DNA of 64,000 nt. It comes from Ahaetulla prasina. Its lineage: Eukaryota; Chordata; Lepidosauria; Squamata; Colubridae. Location: contig NC_080539.1 of NCBI RefSeq assembly GCF_028640845.1, positions 303,524,016-303,588,015 on the forward strand, given 5' to 3'. Positions 34,360 to 46,800 of this stretch are shown one piece after another. The notes under the pieces are model-generated. The model saw nothing but the letters and a program-made list of their open reading frames with translations, was not told the origin of the DNA and did not search any database. A program made the translations under genes and the position numbers. Within the stretch, counting starts at the first letter, position 1. Each line of letters opens with the position of its first letter.

Positions 34360-34817
34360 CAGATCCCGCAGGAGTCCACACCATCCATCCTACATGCGCT
34401 TTTGCGCTTTGGAGTTGCCAGTCGCCCTTTGCTGCAGATTCCTGCAGTCCCTCGACCTCCCACCCCCCACTCTCCTCAACGCCTGCTCTGTCTCCCAAGA
34501 CGGGCTCCACCGAAAAATACTCAAAGGCAGGTGCTTAACGTAACCTCTACGACTGGAACCGGAGCAGCAGGTTTTGGTCCGCCAACGGGAGGCCGGCTTC
34601 GCCGAAGGTAGCCGGGAACCCGGCCTGCGCGGCTTGCTCAGAGGCGGAGTCTGGCTACGGAAGTGAAGGGCAACCCGGAAACGTTGCCGCGGCCCAAGCT
34701 CGGTTTTTGTGGCTGGGGGTTGTTGGCAGCGTCGTCTCTCGGGCTCTCCTTGGTGGCCCCGGGGCAACAGCCCGTTGTTTCCGAGGAGAAGCGGCCCAAG
34801 CCAGGCTTGTCGCCGTC
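34360..34817 (+). promoter_or_regulatory. VPS39: VPS39 CpG-island promoter and 5' UTR
   Basis: A sharp change from AT-rich to CpG-rich sequence at ~34400, extending past the first donor to ~34950. ETS-type GGAA cores occur at TACGGAAGTG (~34659) and CCCGGAAACG (~34675), common in housekeeping promoters; no TATA box is evident. Open frames on both strands here are GC-rich chance frames. Confidence 0.7.
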
Positions 34818-34890
34818 ATGCACGACGCCTTCGAGCCGGTGACGATCCTGGAAAAACTGCCGCTGCAGATCGACTGCTTGGCGGCTTGGG
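34818..34890 (+). CDS. VPS39: VPS39 exon 1
   Basis: Encodes MHDAFEPVTILEKLPLQIDC then LAAW plus one base; donor GTGAGT. Conserved N-terminus. Confidence 0.96.
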
Positions 34891-37800
34891 GTGAGTGCAG
34901 GGGCTCCCCTCCGGATTCGCTCCCCGCCCCCAGCTTGTCCCCTTCTCACATTTCAGTGCCGTTGTGTGTCGAGAGTCACAACCACAAAGTCTTGTTGTAC
35001 AGGGGTCCGTTTTCTATTGCCCCCTCCCTTCAGACTACCGCGTCTTGTTATGTTGAGCGAACTCATCAAACATTTTGTCCCAGTAAAGGGCGAAATCTTG
35101 CCAGTTTCCTCGCGCGTTGATAGATGATGCTGGGACAACTTGAGCGCTTTGCGTGTTGTGATATTTAAACGTGACCCTCACGTGAGTCATGAGAAGGAAA
35201 AGCATTGCCTGCCCGCTCCCAGGCAGGGCCGTTGTGGGTCTTGAAAGGGAGAACTAGATTCAAATGCAAACATCCCATGGACTGTCTGGGATGTTTCTCC
35301 GTTTCTGTTTCACAGGATTGCTGTTGTGGGGGTTCAATAGAGGAGTGTGTCCATGTTGTCTTATTAATAAATGAACATGAATGCCAAATTCCTATGTGTC
35401 TTCTTGTTAAACTGCATTTATTTTAATAAACTCTGATGAGGACTGTGACTTGTTGCTTGTATTTTCTTCCTCTCTGGGAATAGCGAAATTCCCAGAAATT
35501 ACAAATTTCAAATATTGTACTGTAGGGTATAACACTCTCGGATGCTTTCCAATACTTAAAAAAAGTTTGATTATAAAAAAAACGCACAGTAAAGTTCATT
35601 TTATAGAGCCATGAAGAGGTATGTCATATTGAGTTCTAGAATAAGGTTCTGGACATATTTTCCTGGGAATAAAGGCAATTAGATCTGGTGATATGGGTAG
35701 GATTGCAAATTTGGCCTTAGAAAATATATGTTAATTGAAAATTACTTTTATTGAAATATTTTTAAAACTATGAATTCCTTAAGAAAAAATAGAATATTGG
35801 TGGTGCAAATTAAATGTTCTCTCATTTGTAGAAGAATGGCTCTTAGTTGGGACTAAACAAGGACATCTTCTACTTTACAGAATTCGAAAAGAGACTGGTA
35901 AGTTTGTAATGATTTATCATTCTTTTGCATATTAACAAATAGTAATAACTGAGGATAGTTGAGAGACATCTATTACTTCATTGTATATTAGGGCAGATTC
36001 ATGCAAGATAGGCCCTGTATATAGTTACGACAGAATATCTGCCAAGGATCAGAAACTTGTTTTAGCCTTATGCTGACTGGGTTTATTTATTGTGCTTTTT
36101 TATATATATTTTTTTGTTTTCGGTTTAGTGTGTTACATAAACAAATAGTGGTTTGTGCTGTTGTACTATGTATGAACCCTTCCAGTTAAAGCTTATTTGA
36201 GAAATAAACTTAATATTATTAATAATCCAATCACTGTGTATAAAACCTATATGATAAAGAGTTTATTGGCTGACCTGAAATACCCTATTTCCTTGTATCA
36301 TGTTTAATTCCATGCAAAATTTCATTACATTTTAGAATTGGACATAACATATTTTTAAAAGTCAGTCAGATTCATACTTGATTCTTTTGCCTTGAAACTA
36401 GTCTGTAAAATATGAATTGGAATAGAAACATATATGAATTAAAACTGTAAAAAAAAGGATTCCCTTAAATCGACAGTTTATTAGGACTAGTTGAATTAGA
36501 TTTTCATTATATGATCATGGCTGATTTGGGTTAGCCCTGTCCCATATAAATCTCATAAACTTGGGAATCCCCTCATCACAGTATATTCTTATCACAGAGA
36601 GGGTAAATATTATGTCTGTAAAACGTAACGTTTAAAATCTGACAGCCTTAAAAGGCTGCAAAACCATTTCTCAATTTCTTGGACTCCCTGAATTCACAGA
36701 AAAAGAGATTGTCTTGAAATGAAAATTAATAGTGGAATCTTCCTAGTAATTGGATAGTAGTGATTTTCTGATAACTGGATGTACTGTAATGTACAGTACG
36801 ATTTTTTTGTAATGTTCAAATGAAGTTGTGAGACTTGCACCTCCTCTAATCTTAGTTCAGAAGTTTTTATGACATTATTCCTTAACTAATAAATGCAAGT
36901 TGATTAAATAGTTAGTTTAAAATATGTCTTATCTAAATCCATATATTATTTGATAGGCTGCAATAGGTTTGAAGTCACATTAGAAAAATCAAACAAGAAC
37001 TTCTCCAAGAAGATACAGCAGGTAGGTATCTTCAAATTCAAACAGCTAAGATTGTTAATTTCTGTGAAACCTAGGCTTCATTGGCTGGTGGGATTGGAAA
37101 TGATTGTACAATTTACTCTGATTTCTATAATATTTTAATTATTTTCATATTTGATTTATGTTATTTTTATGGGTAATGTGTGTGTGATTGCTGTCCCATA
37201 ATAAGAAATATACTCATTTTTTCTGTGATATAAAAAATCCTGTTATATGAGAAATAATTTGCTTGGGGAGAAGTCAAACAAGATGGGATTTATTGCCGAC
37301 CTAAGTTACAAATTATACATAGTCCTCAACTTAAGACCACAATTGAATCCACAATTTATGTTGCTAAGTGACACAATTGCTAAGTGAGTTTTGCCCTATT
37401 TTACAACCTTTCTTGCCAAGTTGTTAAGTGAATTGTTGCAGTTGGTAAGTTAGCAATACGGTGGTTAAGTGAATCTGGCTTCCCCATTGACTTTGCTTGT
37501 CAGAAAGTTGCAAAAGGGGATCACATAGCTCTGGGACGTTGCAGCTGTAATAAATATGAAACCAGTTGCTAAGCATCCAAATTTTGATCATGTGACCAAG
37601 GGGATGCTGCAATGGTTGTAAGTGTGAAAACCTGTCATAAGTCACTTTTGTCAATACCATTGTAACTTTGAATGGTCACTAAATGAACTGTTGTAAATCA
37701 AGGACTATCTTTAGTTTATTTCATCAGATATTCCATCATTTTCATTGGAAGGGTACTTTGTTGGAGATGAGGTTCTACTTATAAATCAGTTATGTTTTAC

Positions 37801-40800
37801 AGTCCTTTGGAGCAAGTTAACTTTTAACAAACTTACCCAAAGTTTATTTACATGATTTTTAATTTTATTTTTAATAGATCCATGTTGTATCCCAGTTCAA
37901 AATTTTGGTCAGTTTATTAGGTAAGTGAAATAATTGTTCAGATTAATTTTGTTTTGAAACAAGGCATGGCAGTCATTATAAGGCATGGAAACTTTTTAAG
38001 AGTTAAATCTTGAATTTATTTCTGAGTTGGGAATGCATGAATTTGTTCTGTTAACCTGAATTTCAGTGTTTTGCTTTTACTTCTGATCTTTAATTTTTTA
38101 AAGGTCACGTTAATTTTTAGAAGCCCTATACATTTTGTTATCTTCTTTAAGCATTATTTAACTTCATAGTTTTTTTACATTATCCATCATTCTTAGTGTG
38201 GAGATTCTTTGAGACTCAGAATCATTGTAGCAACAAAAACTGGGAGATATTTGTAAAGCTCCCATTTTATTTCAAAATAAAATAAATGTTTGCGGCATTA
38301 TTCATTAGGACAAAGTTGTAGAGATTTGAATAGCAACATGTGTAAGCCTTAATTTAAGCAGCAATTTTTGTTTTTCTCCCAAACAGAAAACAACATTTAT
38401 GTTCATGATCTGTTGACCTTTCAACAGATCACAACAGTTTCTAAGGCAAAAGGTGCAACTCTCTTCACTTGTGATCTGAAGGTATGTAATGAAAAGAGGC
38501 TTGCCTTCGTGAACATTTGGCGGGTTAGATTAAAATGCAAAAAAACCATTACTTAGTTAATTTCTGGGAAGTAGGTGGGTGGGAGAAATGCTGATCATTC
38601 ACTACTTTTGAAAATCATATTTTAGAGATGATACTTAAAAATACAGATAGTCTTCATTTATTGACTGCAATTGGAACCAGTAGTTCCATTGGGTCTACTG
38701 AGAAATAGATTTTATTTCAGCCTGTTTTTAGGGAGAGAAAAAGATAATCAGGGAAAAAGAATGACAACAAGGCCTGCTCAGGGTTCATTTTTATTCTACT
38801 TTTGTTAGAAACAAGCCAAAAACACAAGCTTGCATATACCATGGACTTACATAATACACTAATGAGACTTGTTTGTTTGTGGCACAAATTGAGGGAATGC
38901 AACCATAGTACCGTAATTTGCACGCCACAGTTTACTGCTCAGCATATTGAAGGACAGCAATTGTGGTTTGCTGTACAATAAGCCATATTTAAGAGAACAA
39001 TGAGGTAACATTGTGTGTGAGCAGAGCTTAATATTGTGTTTTCCACCTTTGATGCTTAGAGATATATTTATTTTTACAGCACTCTGATACTGGAGAAGAG
39101 GTCCTTAGAATGTGTGTGGCAGTGAGAAAGAAGTTACAACTGTTTTATTGGAAGGACCGAAAATTCCATGAGCTGCAGGTGCAGTATTATTTATTACTTT
39201 TTTTATCAAATTTAGGTACTGTTCATCTCACTCTAATCCCCATTCTATCATTCATGTTAAAATATAATTTTTGGTTTGAAAGTGCCACTGATTTGAAAGT
39301 GTTGTTGATTTTCTATTCAGAAAACATTTTCAAAAATAATTTGACGGATTTAGTTTTTAAGCCCAATTTAACAGTTACCTATCTTTTTTTCAGAGCTTAC
39401 TTGAAGTATAACATTAATTAACAAAGAACTAAAAAAAAGGTAGAATTCTACAGAACTCAGGAAGGTTTATATTAATGATGTCTGTTTTTTAAAAAGAAAT
39501 ATCAGCCGTGCTTAAAATATCTTTAAAAAAAATTAAGATCTCATGATCTGTCTTTAATTTGTACTCTTTTAGAATGTAATAGAGCAAAAATTAAAGGTAC
39601 ATTGCCTGTGTTTGTCATCATGGTTTCTACAAACCATGATCTACGGCCATATTAAACATATACTACTTGGAAGACATTTAAAAACACTGGATTTCCGGCA
39701 GAAGGAAACAGTTTTACAGAGAAATAGGATTTGGGTGTCAAGGGCTAGGAAATGACCATTTAAATATCTCTCCTTACTAAAATCCCGCAAATAAAGGAAA
39801 GGGGATTTTTTCTGGGTAAGGCATAATGTTTAATAACTATTGAGAATATATTCTAAAATCCCATTTGAGAAATGTATTTGCTTGGCTGGAACTGGGGTTG
39901 TTGAAAAAACCCCCAACATGTGTTAAAATAACACATAAAATAAAATATCAACTGAAAGAAGGTTCATACCATCTATAATCTGCCTCTTTTACATCAGTCC
40001 TTGGGTAATCTGACAATACTTATACATCCATCCTTATTTGCAAATGATTTAATGTGCAGCCTCCATGAAAATCAAGCATCAGTTACTCACAGGTCTCCCA
40101 CAGTTCTAACATGCTTTTTATATTGATACGTCAATTGTCTGTATGACTTGACACTTTTCCTTGCTTTTAATTGTTTTCAGAGGTACCATTCATCCCTGGC
40201 CTTTAACTGTAATAAAAATTCATTTGTTCAGATGTCTTTAATTTTATATATTTTTTTCCCTATGGTTTTTTTTTTATTTTCTGGGAGCTCTTTTTCCTAG
40301 AATTAAATATGGAGATTGTGCAGCTTCTTTAATTGTACCTAATTAGACATTTTTTCTTCTTGCTCTGCAGGGAGATTTCAGTGTGCCAGATGTACCTAAG
40401 TCGATGGCATGGTGTAAAGATTCAATCTGTGTTGGTTTCAAAAGGGATTATTATCTAATAAAGGTATAAAAAAATTAGACTAAGATGGAAAATACTGATT
40501 TTTCTGGATACTGTATGCAGGGGAAATGAATGATTGGAGCATGAATTATGAATTCTCATTTCCTGCACATATATATATTGAGCCTTCTGAGAAAACAGGC
40601 ATTTTATTGCACTTTATATTTGCTATGACATCAGTGGTAGAAGTTGACTCTTGTTTGGGAAATCCCTAAAGAATTTGGCTATGGTTTGATCTATGGGGTT
40701 GATGAAATAAGCTTAGTGACAGGAATACTGGGGAATAGAACAGCTCTTTCTAATAATAAGGAGTAATTTGGTAATGGCTTTTTGAATTGAATGACCAGCT

Positions 40801-43800
40801 TTTTTATTCATTCATAGGTAGATGGGAAGGGATCGATTAAGGAACTATTCCCTACAGGAAAGCAGCTTGAACCATTAGTAGTCCCATTGGCAGATGGCAA
40901 AGTTGTTGTAGGCCAAGATGATCTAACTGTTGTGTTGAATGAAGAAGGAGTCTGTACACAGAAATGTGCCTTCAATTGGACAGATATCCCAATTGCCATG
41001 GGTAAGAACAAGTAAAATTAAAAATTCTTAGCGCTAAAGAAAAAAAATGTGTTACACACAGAAAATATAATACACCTTGATTTTTAAATTAATAATGACA
41101 TTTGACTGTTATCTTTTTGTTATGTTGATATAATGTTAGTTTATAGATAGAAAGTATGTATCTGTAATCCAGTTTTGCGAGTCCAAAGCAACTCTGTTTT
41201 CCCTACTACTAGAATAATTATTTTCTTTGCTCAGATTTTAATTTATTACTATATTAAAAAAAAAATTGTATATTCTGTGGTAATAAATTTTTGGCATGTA
41301 TTTCCATTCTTTAAACAACAGTGATCATATTACAACTTTGTGAATTATTAAAGAAACCCATGAATAAGGGTTCCATCTATTTTGATATCAGCTTTTTTTG
41401 TACATTTGAGGAATCTGGTAAATATAGAAAATAAGGACTTGTTGAGTTTTTTCTTAAATTCATAGGAATTATATTTAATATTTTAAACACACTTTATAAT
41501 TAATTTATGATATACTAGAACTTTATTCCAAAGTTTTTTAAGATAAAAAAGTAACAATCGTTTAAATAAATTTGATTTAGGTTTAGATGTAACTAAAACA
41601 CATTCTGGTAATGGTAATTCAGGAGATTTATTTGAAGCCAATGCATCCAGGCCAAACAAGTGTATGTGATGTTTAATTGACTATACTGCCATCTCATATT
41701 TTATACAGCTTAAATGCATCTTGGAAATAAATCAGTTGGCTTAAATACTGTTTTTGTGATAAGCTGATTTGAAGTATTAATGATGTTAATGACTCATGAT
41801 TTCCAGAAAAGAAAGGTTTACTAGCTCTTTTAAAATCTGTATTTTTCCTAGGGTAGATGTTAGTTTTGTGAATAATAAAGGTGGAATTTTATTTGTGTCT
41901 CAGCATTTCCTTGTGGACTTTAATACTGCATAAAACTGTGTTTAAAAGTAGAGACAACCTACTTCAGGAAGGCTGCATAATACATTTTTCGTTAAGATCA
42001 TAATGGACTGCTGAGTATAAGTTCTATGGAACTACTTAATAGTTGACAAATGATATTCTATTTACAATAGGTCTTTTACAAAGAATGCTAAACCAATACC
42101 ACATATTAATTCAGTTGATAAAAAAATTGAGAAAAGACCATGCTTTGGCAAAACTTCTTTCAAGCATTTCTAATGTAACATGTCCAAAGATTTCTCTATA
42201 TCCTATTAATCCACTGATTACAGGATTTCTGAATGTATAGCCAAAGATACCACTTAGTAAGCTAACAATATCAAATGTTTAACAACCTATTATAAATCAG
42301 ACTGTACATTCTGTATAATTAAAGATTTTGTCATTTGTTGTGTGATGGTTAATAAATTTGATTAGGATTAGAGAGATGAAATGCAGATTTTAGTTTATCT
42401 TTGGCCTTGGATACTCATGGAGTGACTATGAACCAGTCATTCCTTTTGTCCCATCCTATTTCACAGGGTTGTTGTAGGAAAAAAGTAGGAAGAATAAGGG
42501 AAATGGCTAAGTTACGTTCTTGGAGGAAAGACGGTGTATAACTCTATTACATTCCTTGTGTGTCCAATCACACTTGGCCAATAAAAATTCTACTCTATTC
42601 TATTCTTACATAAATATTGTAATCTGTATACCAGAAACCCAGTGACATTAGCAGTCTCTTTTGAATCCAATAAATACGATGGTTTTAGATGAGGTTATGG
42701 TGTTCTCATAAAGTACAATAGTACTTTATGTACAATAGAAAGAGAAATGATTAAAAAGCCAAGGGGGATAAAGAAAGTAATAAAACATTTTCTACTCTTG
42801 AATGGAAAGTTGTTTAGGTCTGTATGCTGTTTTGTTTCCATAATAGAACATCAGACTCCATATGTGGTCGCAGTATTGCCAAGATATGTAGAGATTCGTA
42901 CGTTTGAGCCCCGTCTCCTGGTTCAGAGTATTGAACTACAGAAGCCACGCTTCATTACGTCTGGAGGGTAGGAAAGCTTTAATTGCCTACTTTTCTCCTA
43001 TTTTGCATATAAAATACTGTTGAATTATTAATTTTAAAGAGTTGTTGAGCAAAAGGGAGTGAGCCCTTTAATCTTATTAAGGTACATTGCTGACTGTATC
43101 TTTTTCCTTATTTTAGTCCTAATATTGTATATGTGGCCAGCAATCATTTTGTTTGGCGCCTCATTCCAGTTTCCATTGCAACCCAGATTCAGCAGCTCCT
43201 CCAAGACAAACAGTTTGAATTGGCTTTGCAATTGGCGGTAAGTGAAAGGTTAAATATATTTTCAGTCTATCATTGGGATCCTGTGTCATACTAAACCATA
43301 GTGAGATATCAGTTGTATTTGGTTTAATATGATGTGTGAACTTAACCAATTGTGTTTTAAACAACTAACTGGGACTCACAAAGCCATACATTAGTATGTT
43401 GACGGAACTTGAGTGAATCTGTGACAAATAATTACATTTATAAGTTGCTATCTAGTAAAAGTGCTATTTCAAGACTAAATTATTTATTAATTAGGTATAT
43501 AATAATGAGTAACTGTAGAATTTAGTGCTTATCCTCTAAATCTGTAAAAGTTGGTTTAGTTTGATTCAGGTTGATTATAATAAGCTTTGGTTGAAACGTA
43601 GTGGAGATGAACAAATCAGGATTTATTTCATTAAATAAGAAAGTGTGGTTATATTTGGGAACAAGTCACAGTATGAAGCTATTCTGGCTTGCTTTAAAGT
43701 CTATAACCATAGTCTTTAAATTTGGAACAAACTTAAAATAAAAAAACCCTTAGTTCTATGAAAAATTTAATTAGCTTGACTTCTTATGCAAAATAAACAA

Positions 43801-46800
43801 CTTGTGTGGGATAAAAAGGTTTATTAATATTACCTATGGAGAGGGCTACAAAAACACTTAAATGATAGTTAATACTGGCATCTCTTGTTTGTGAGAATCA
43901 ATCATGTGAGCACTGCCAAAGGTACACAACATTTTTGAAATAATAGTATCACTTGCCTTACATTTATTTAAATCATGTTAATATTGTTGCTCCTCATATT
44001 TAATATTTTTCTCCTGTCACATTAGTTTACAACTTAGCAGTAATGTTGGGAGGGGTTTGGAGGACTGCATTCAAGGCTTTGGAGTGTAGTGATATGGATC
44101 TCAGGAATTGGAGACTGTATACTGAGAATAGTAACTGTGAGTTATGTCACTGTTGGATCCATTCAGTTTTGAATGCACTGGTTTTTTGTATTACTTATTT
44201 AAGCCTACTATGTTTTACTCAGATATTTATTACAGTCTCAGTGTTCATGGACTACAAATGTGACAACAAAGGTTACCACACTCAGGAAACTTATTTGTGT
44301 TCTTATTCTTGGATAGCATAACTGAGATAGCATAACTGAGATAGAAATATATCTCCTGGATTGCATGAACATTTTTTTCTATAAGTGTATTCAAATATAC
44401 TTTTTCATTACCAAGGATCAATTTCCTTAAGAGCCAGTGTGCTATTTCCTAAAGGTTTGCATTTTTTATTTTTTATTTTCTACTTCAAGAGTTTATGGTG
44501 AATAAAGTATTTTTTTCTGCTTCTGTTTAAACTTGTTAGGATATGAAAGATGATTCTGACAATGAAAAACAGCAACAGATCCATCACATTAAGAATCTTT
44601 ATGCCTTCAACCTTTTCTGCCAAAAGCGCTTTGATGAATCAATGCAAGTCTTTGCTAAACTTGGGACAGGTAGATTTTCATTTCCAGCCTCACTTTAAAT
44701 TATGCAAGGAGAATTAAATACTTCTAAAAGATGTAAAAAGCTATAAATAAGCATTAGTGTTTGGATTTTTGTAAGAACGTCCTGTGGAATGTTTCTTTTT
44801 GTTATTGCAGAGAGTACAAGAGAGGTACATTTTCTCTTGTAACTTCAGTCCACTATGAATCTTCCCGGCAAGATTCTTGAAAATGCATAGCTGGACTGTA
44901 GAGCAAAATACTTTTCTGCCAATAGTCAACTTATAATGTTACATTTATCTTGCAATGTTGTGAGAGTACCACAAAAACATAGAAGCATTTTTAGTATGGA
45001 AATAAGTATTTCATGTGAAAACTAGCCATGGATGCCACTGGGTAAAAAGTAAATTTATCAGTACCAGTAACTTGGTATCTTTTTAAAAAAAAATCACTAT
45101 TTATTTATTACATTTGACCCTATATTGAAAGAACACACTTTATTATTTTATATTTGGAATTTCAGTAGTACTGAACTGCAACAAATTCTTTTAAATGTTA
45201 TACATAGAATAGTAGTATAAATAGTTTTAGGAAAGAAAAAAAAATAGACTAAAATTGGCTATTTAGATAATCAAGTCTCCCATTTCATGTAGGAAACTAA
45301 AGAATTAGTGACAAATGGACATACAACTACTTTGTATACTTTGTATACTTTATCTACTTTGGATAATTGGTTCCACTATGAAGCTGCTATTATTGTTAAA
45401 ATGTTTAAACATTCAATTGGCATCTGTTTTTATGTCACTTAAATCTATTGTTCCATGTCCTGTCCTCCAGAATGATAAAGAAGAGTCTTTGGCTTTTTGA
45501 CAATCCTTTCAGGCTTGGAAAATATGATCATGTCCCCCTTGGCTTTCTAAAGACTAAACATTCCCAGTTTCTTGTCTCAAAGGACTTAATTTTGACCTGA
45601 TCCTCATTATTCTTTTTTTTTTATTTACATTTATATCCCGCCCTTCTCCGAAGACTCAGGGCGGCTTACAGTGTATAAGGCAGGGGTGTCCAAACTTGGC
45701 CCTTTGGAGAGTGGTGGACTTCAACTCCCAGAATTCCCCAGCCAGCATGAGCTATAAATTTAAGCAAGTTGCTAGTTGGAGAATTCTGGGAGTTGAAGTC
45801 CACCACTCTCCAAAGGGCCAAGTTTGGACACCCCTGGTATAAGGCAATAGTCTCATTCTATTTGTATATTTACAAAGTCAACTTATTGCCCCCCCAACAA
45901 TCTGGGTCCTCATTTTACCTACCTTATAAAGGATGGAAGGCTGAGTCAACCTTGGACCGGGCTTGAACCTGCAGTAATTGCAGGCTGCTGTGTTCTAATA
46001 ACAGGCTTCTTACCAGCCTGAGCTATCATGGCCCTTTTTCTTGACTGGTTCAGTTTGTTTGAGTTTCCTTCACTATTCATCTAAAACTGGATGCAATGGT
46101 CAACAAGGCTTTGACTAATGAATGCAAAAATCTAGTAAAGATATTGCTTCCCCTGCTTTGGAAACTACTTCTGTTGATGAAGCCTAAAACTGCAGCCACA
46201 CTGCTGCTGACTCATTCAGGTTGTAATCCACTACTATTCTGAAGTCTTTTTTACTACTACCAAGCCAGGAATCCCCCATCTTATTCCTGCATATTTGAGT
46301 CTTGTTTCTTAGGTGAAAAAACTCTTTGTTATTGTTAAATGTCACTGTTATTTACAACCCATTTGTATAATCTATAGGATGGTGTATCTGTTAATAATTA
46401 TCCTACTATGTTTAGATTGCCTACAATTTTGAAATGCATTATTTCAACCCCTTCGCTCAAGTTATTAATTAAAATGTTGAAGAATACAAACTTCATGACT
46501 AAGCATAGTGGAATTCACTGTTATTTCTTTCCAGTTTAATTGACACTGTTTATGATTTTCAAGCCAGCCATATATCTATTCATGTTGTTGAATCCATAAT
46601 ATTTTACTACTGATATAGATCTTAGTCAAATTAGTTTCTTTGTGATAAAAGAAAGTTAAAGAGATAAGTATTGTGAATTTAAATTTGTTATAATTTGCAT
46701 TTTTGTTGAGAATATTTTGACCTACCATATTTGTGGGGTTTTCTTTCAGATCCCACACATGTGATAGGTCTCTATCCTGAACTGTTGCCCGGTGATTACA

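Noticed and set aside
34390..35138. Several overlapping open frames on both strands around the VPS39 promoter
   Set aside because: CpG-rich DNA has few stop codons. None resembles a known protein, and the region fits a promoter plus VPS39 exon 1.
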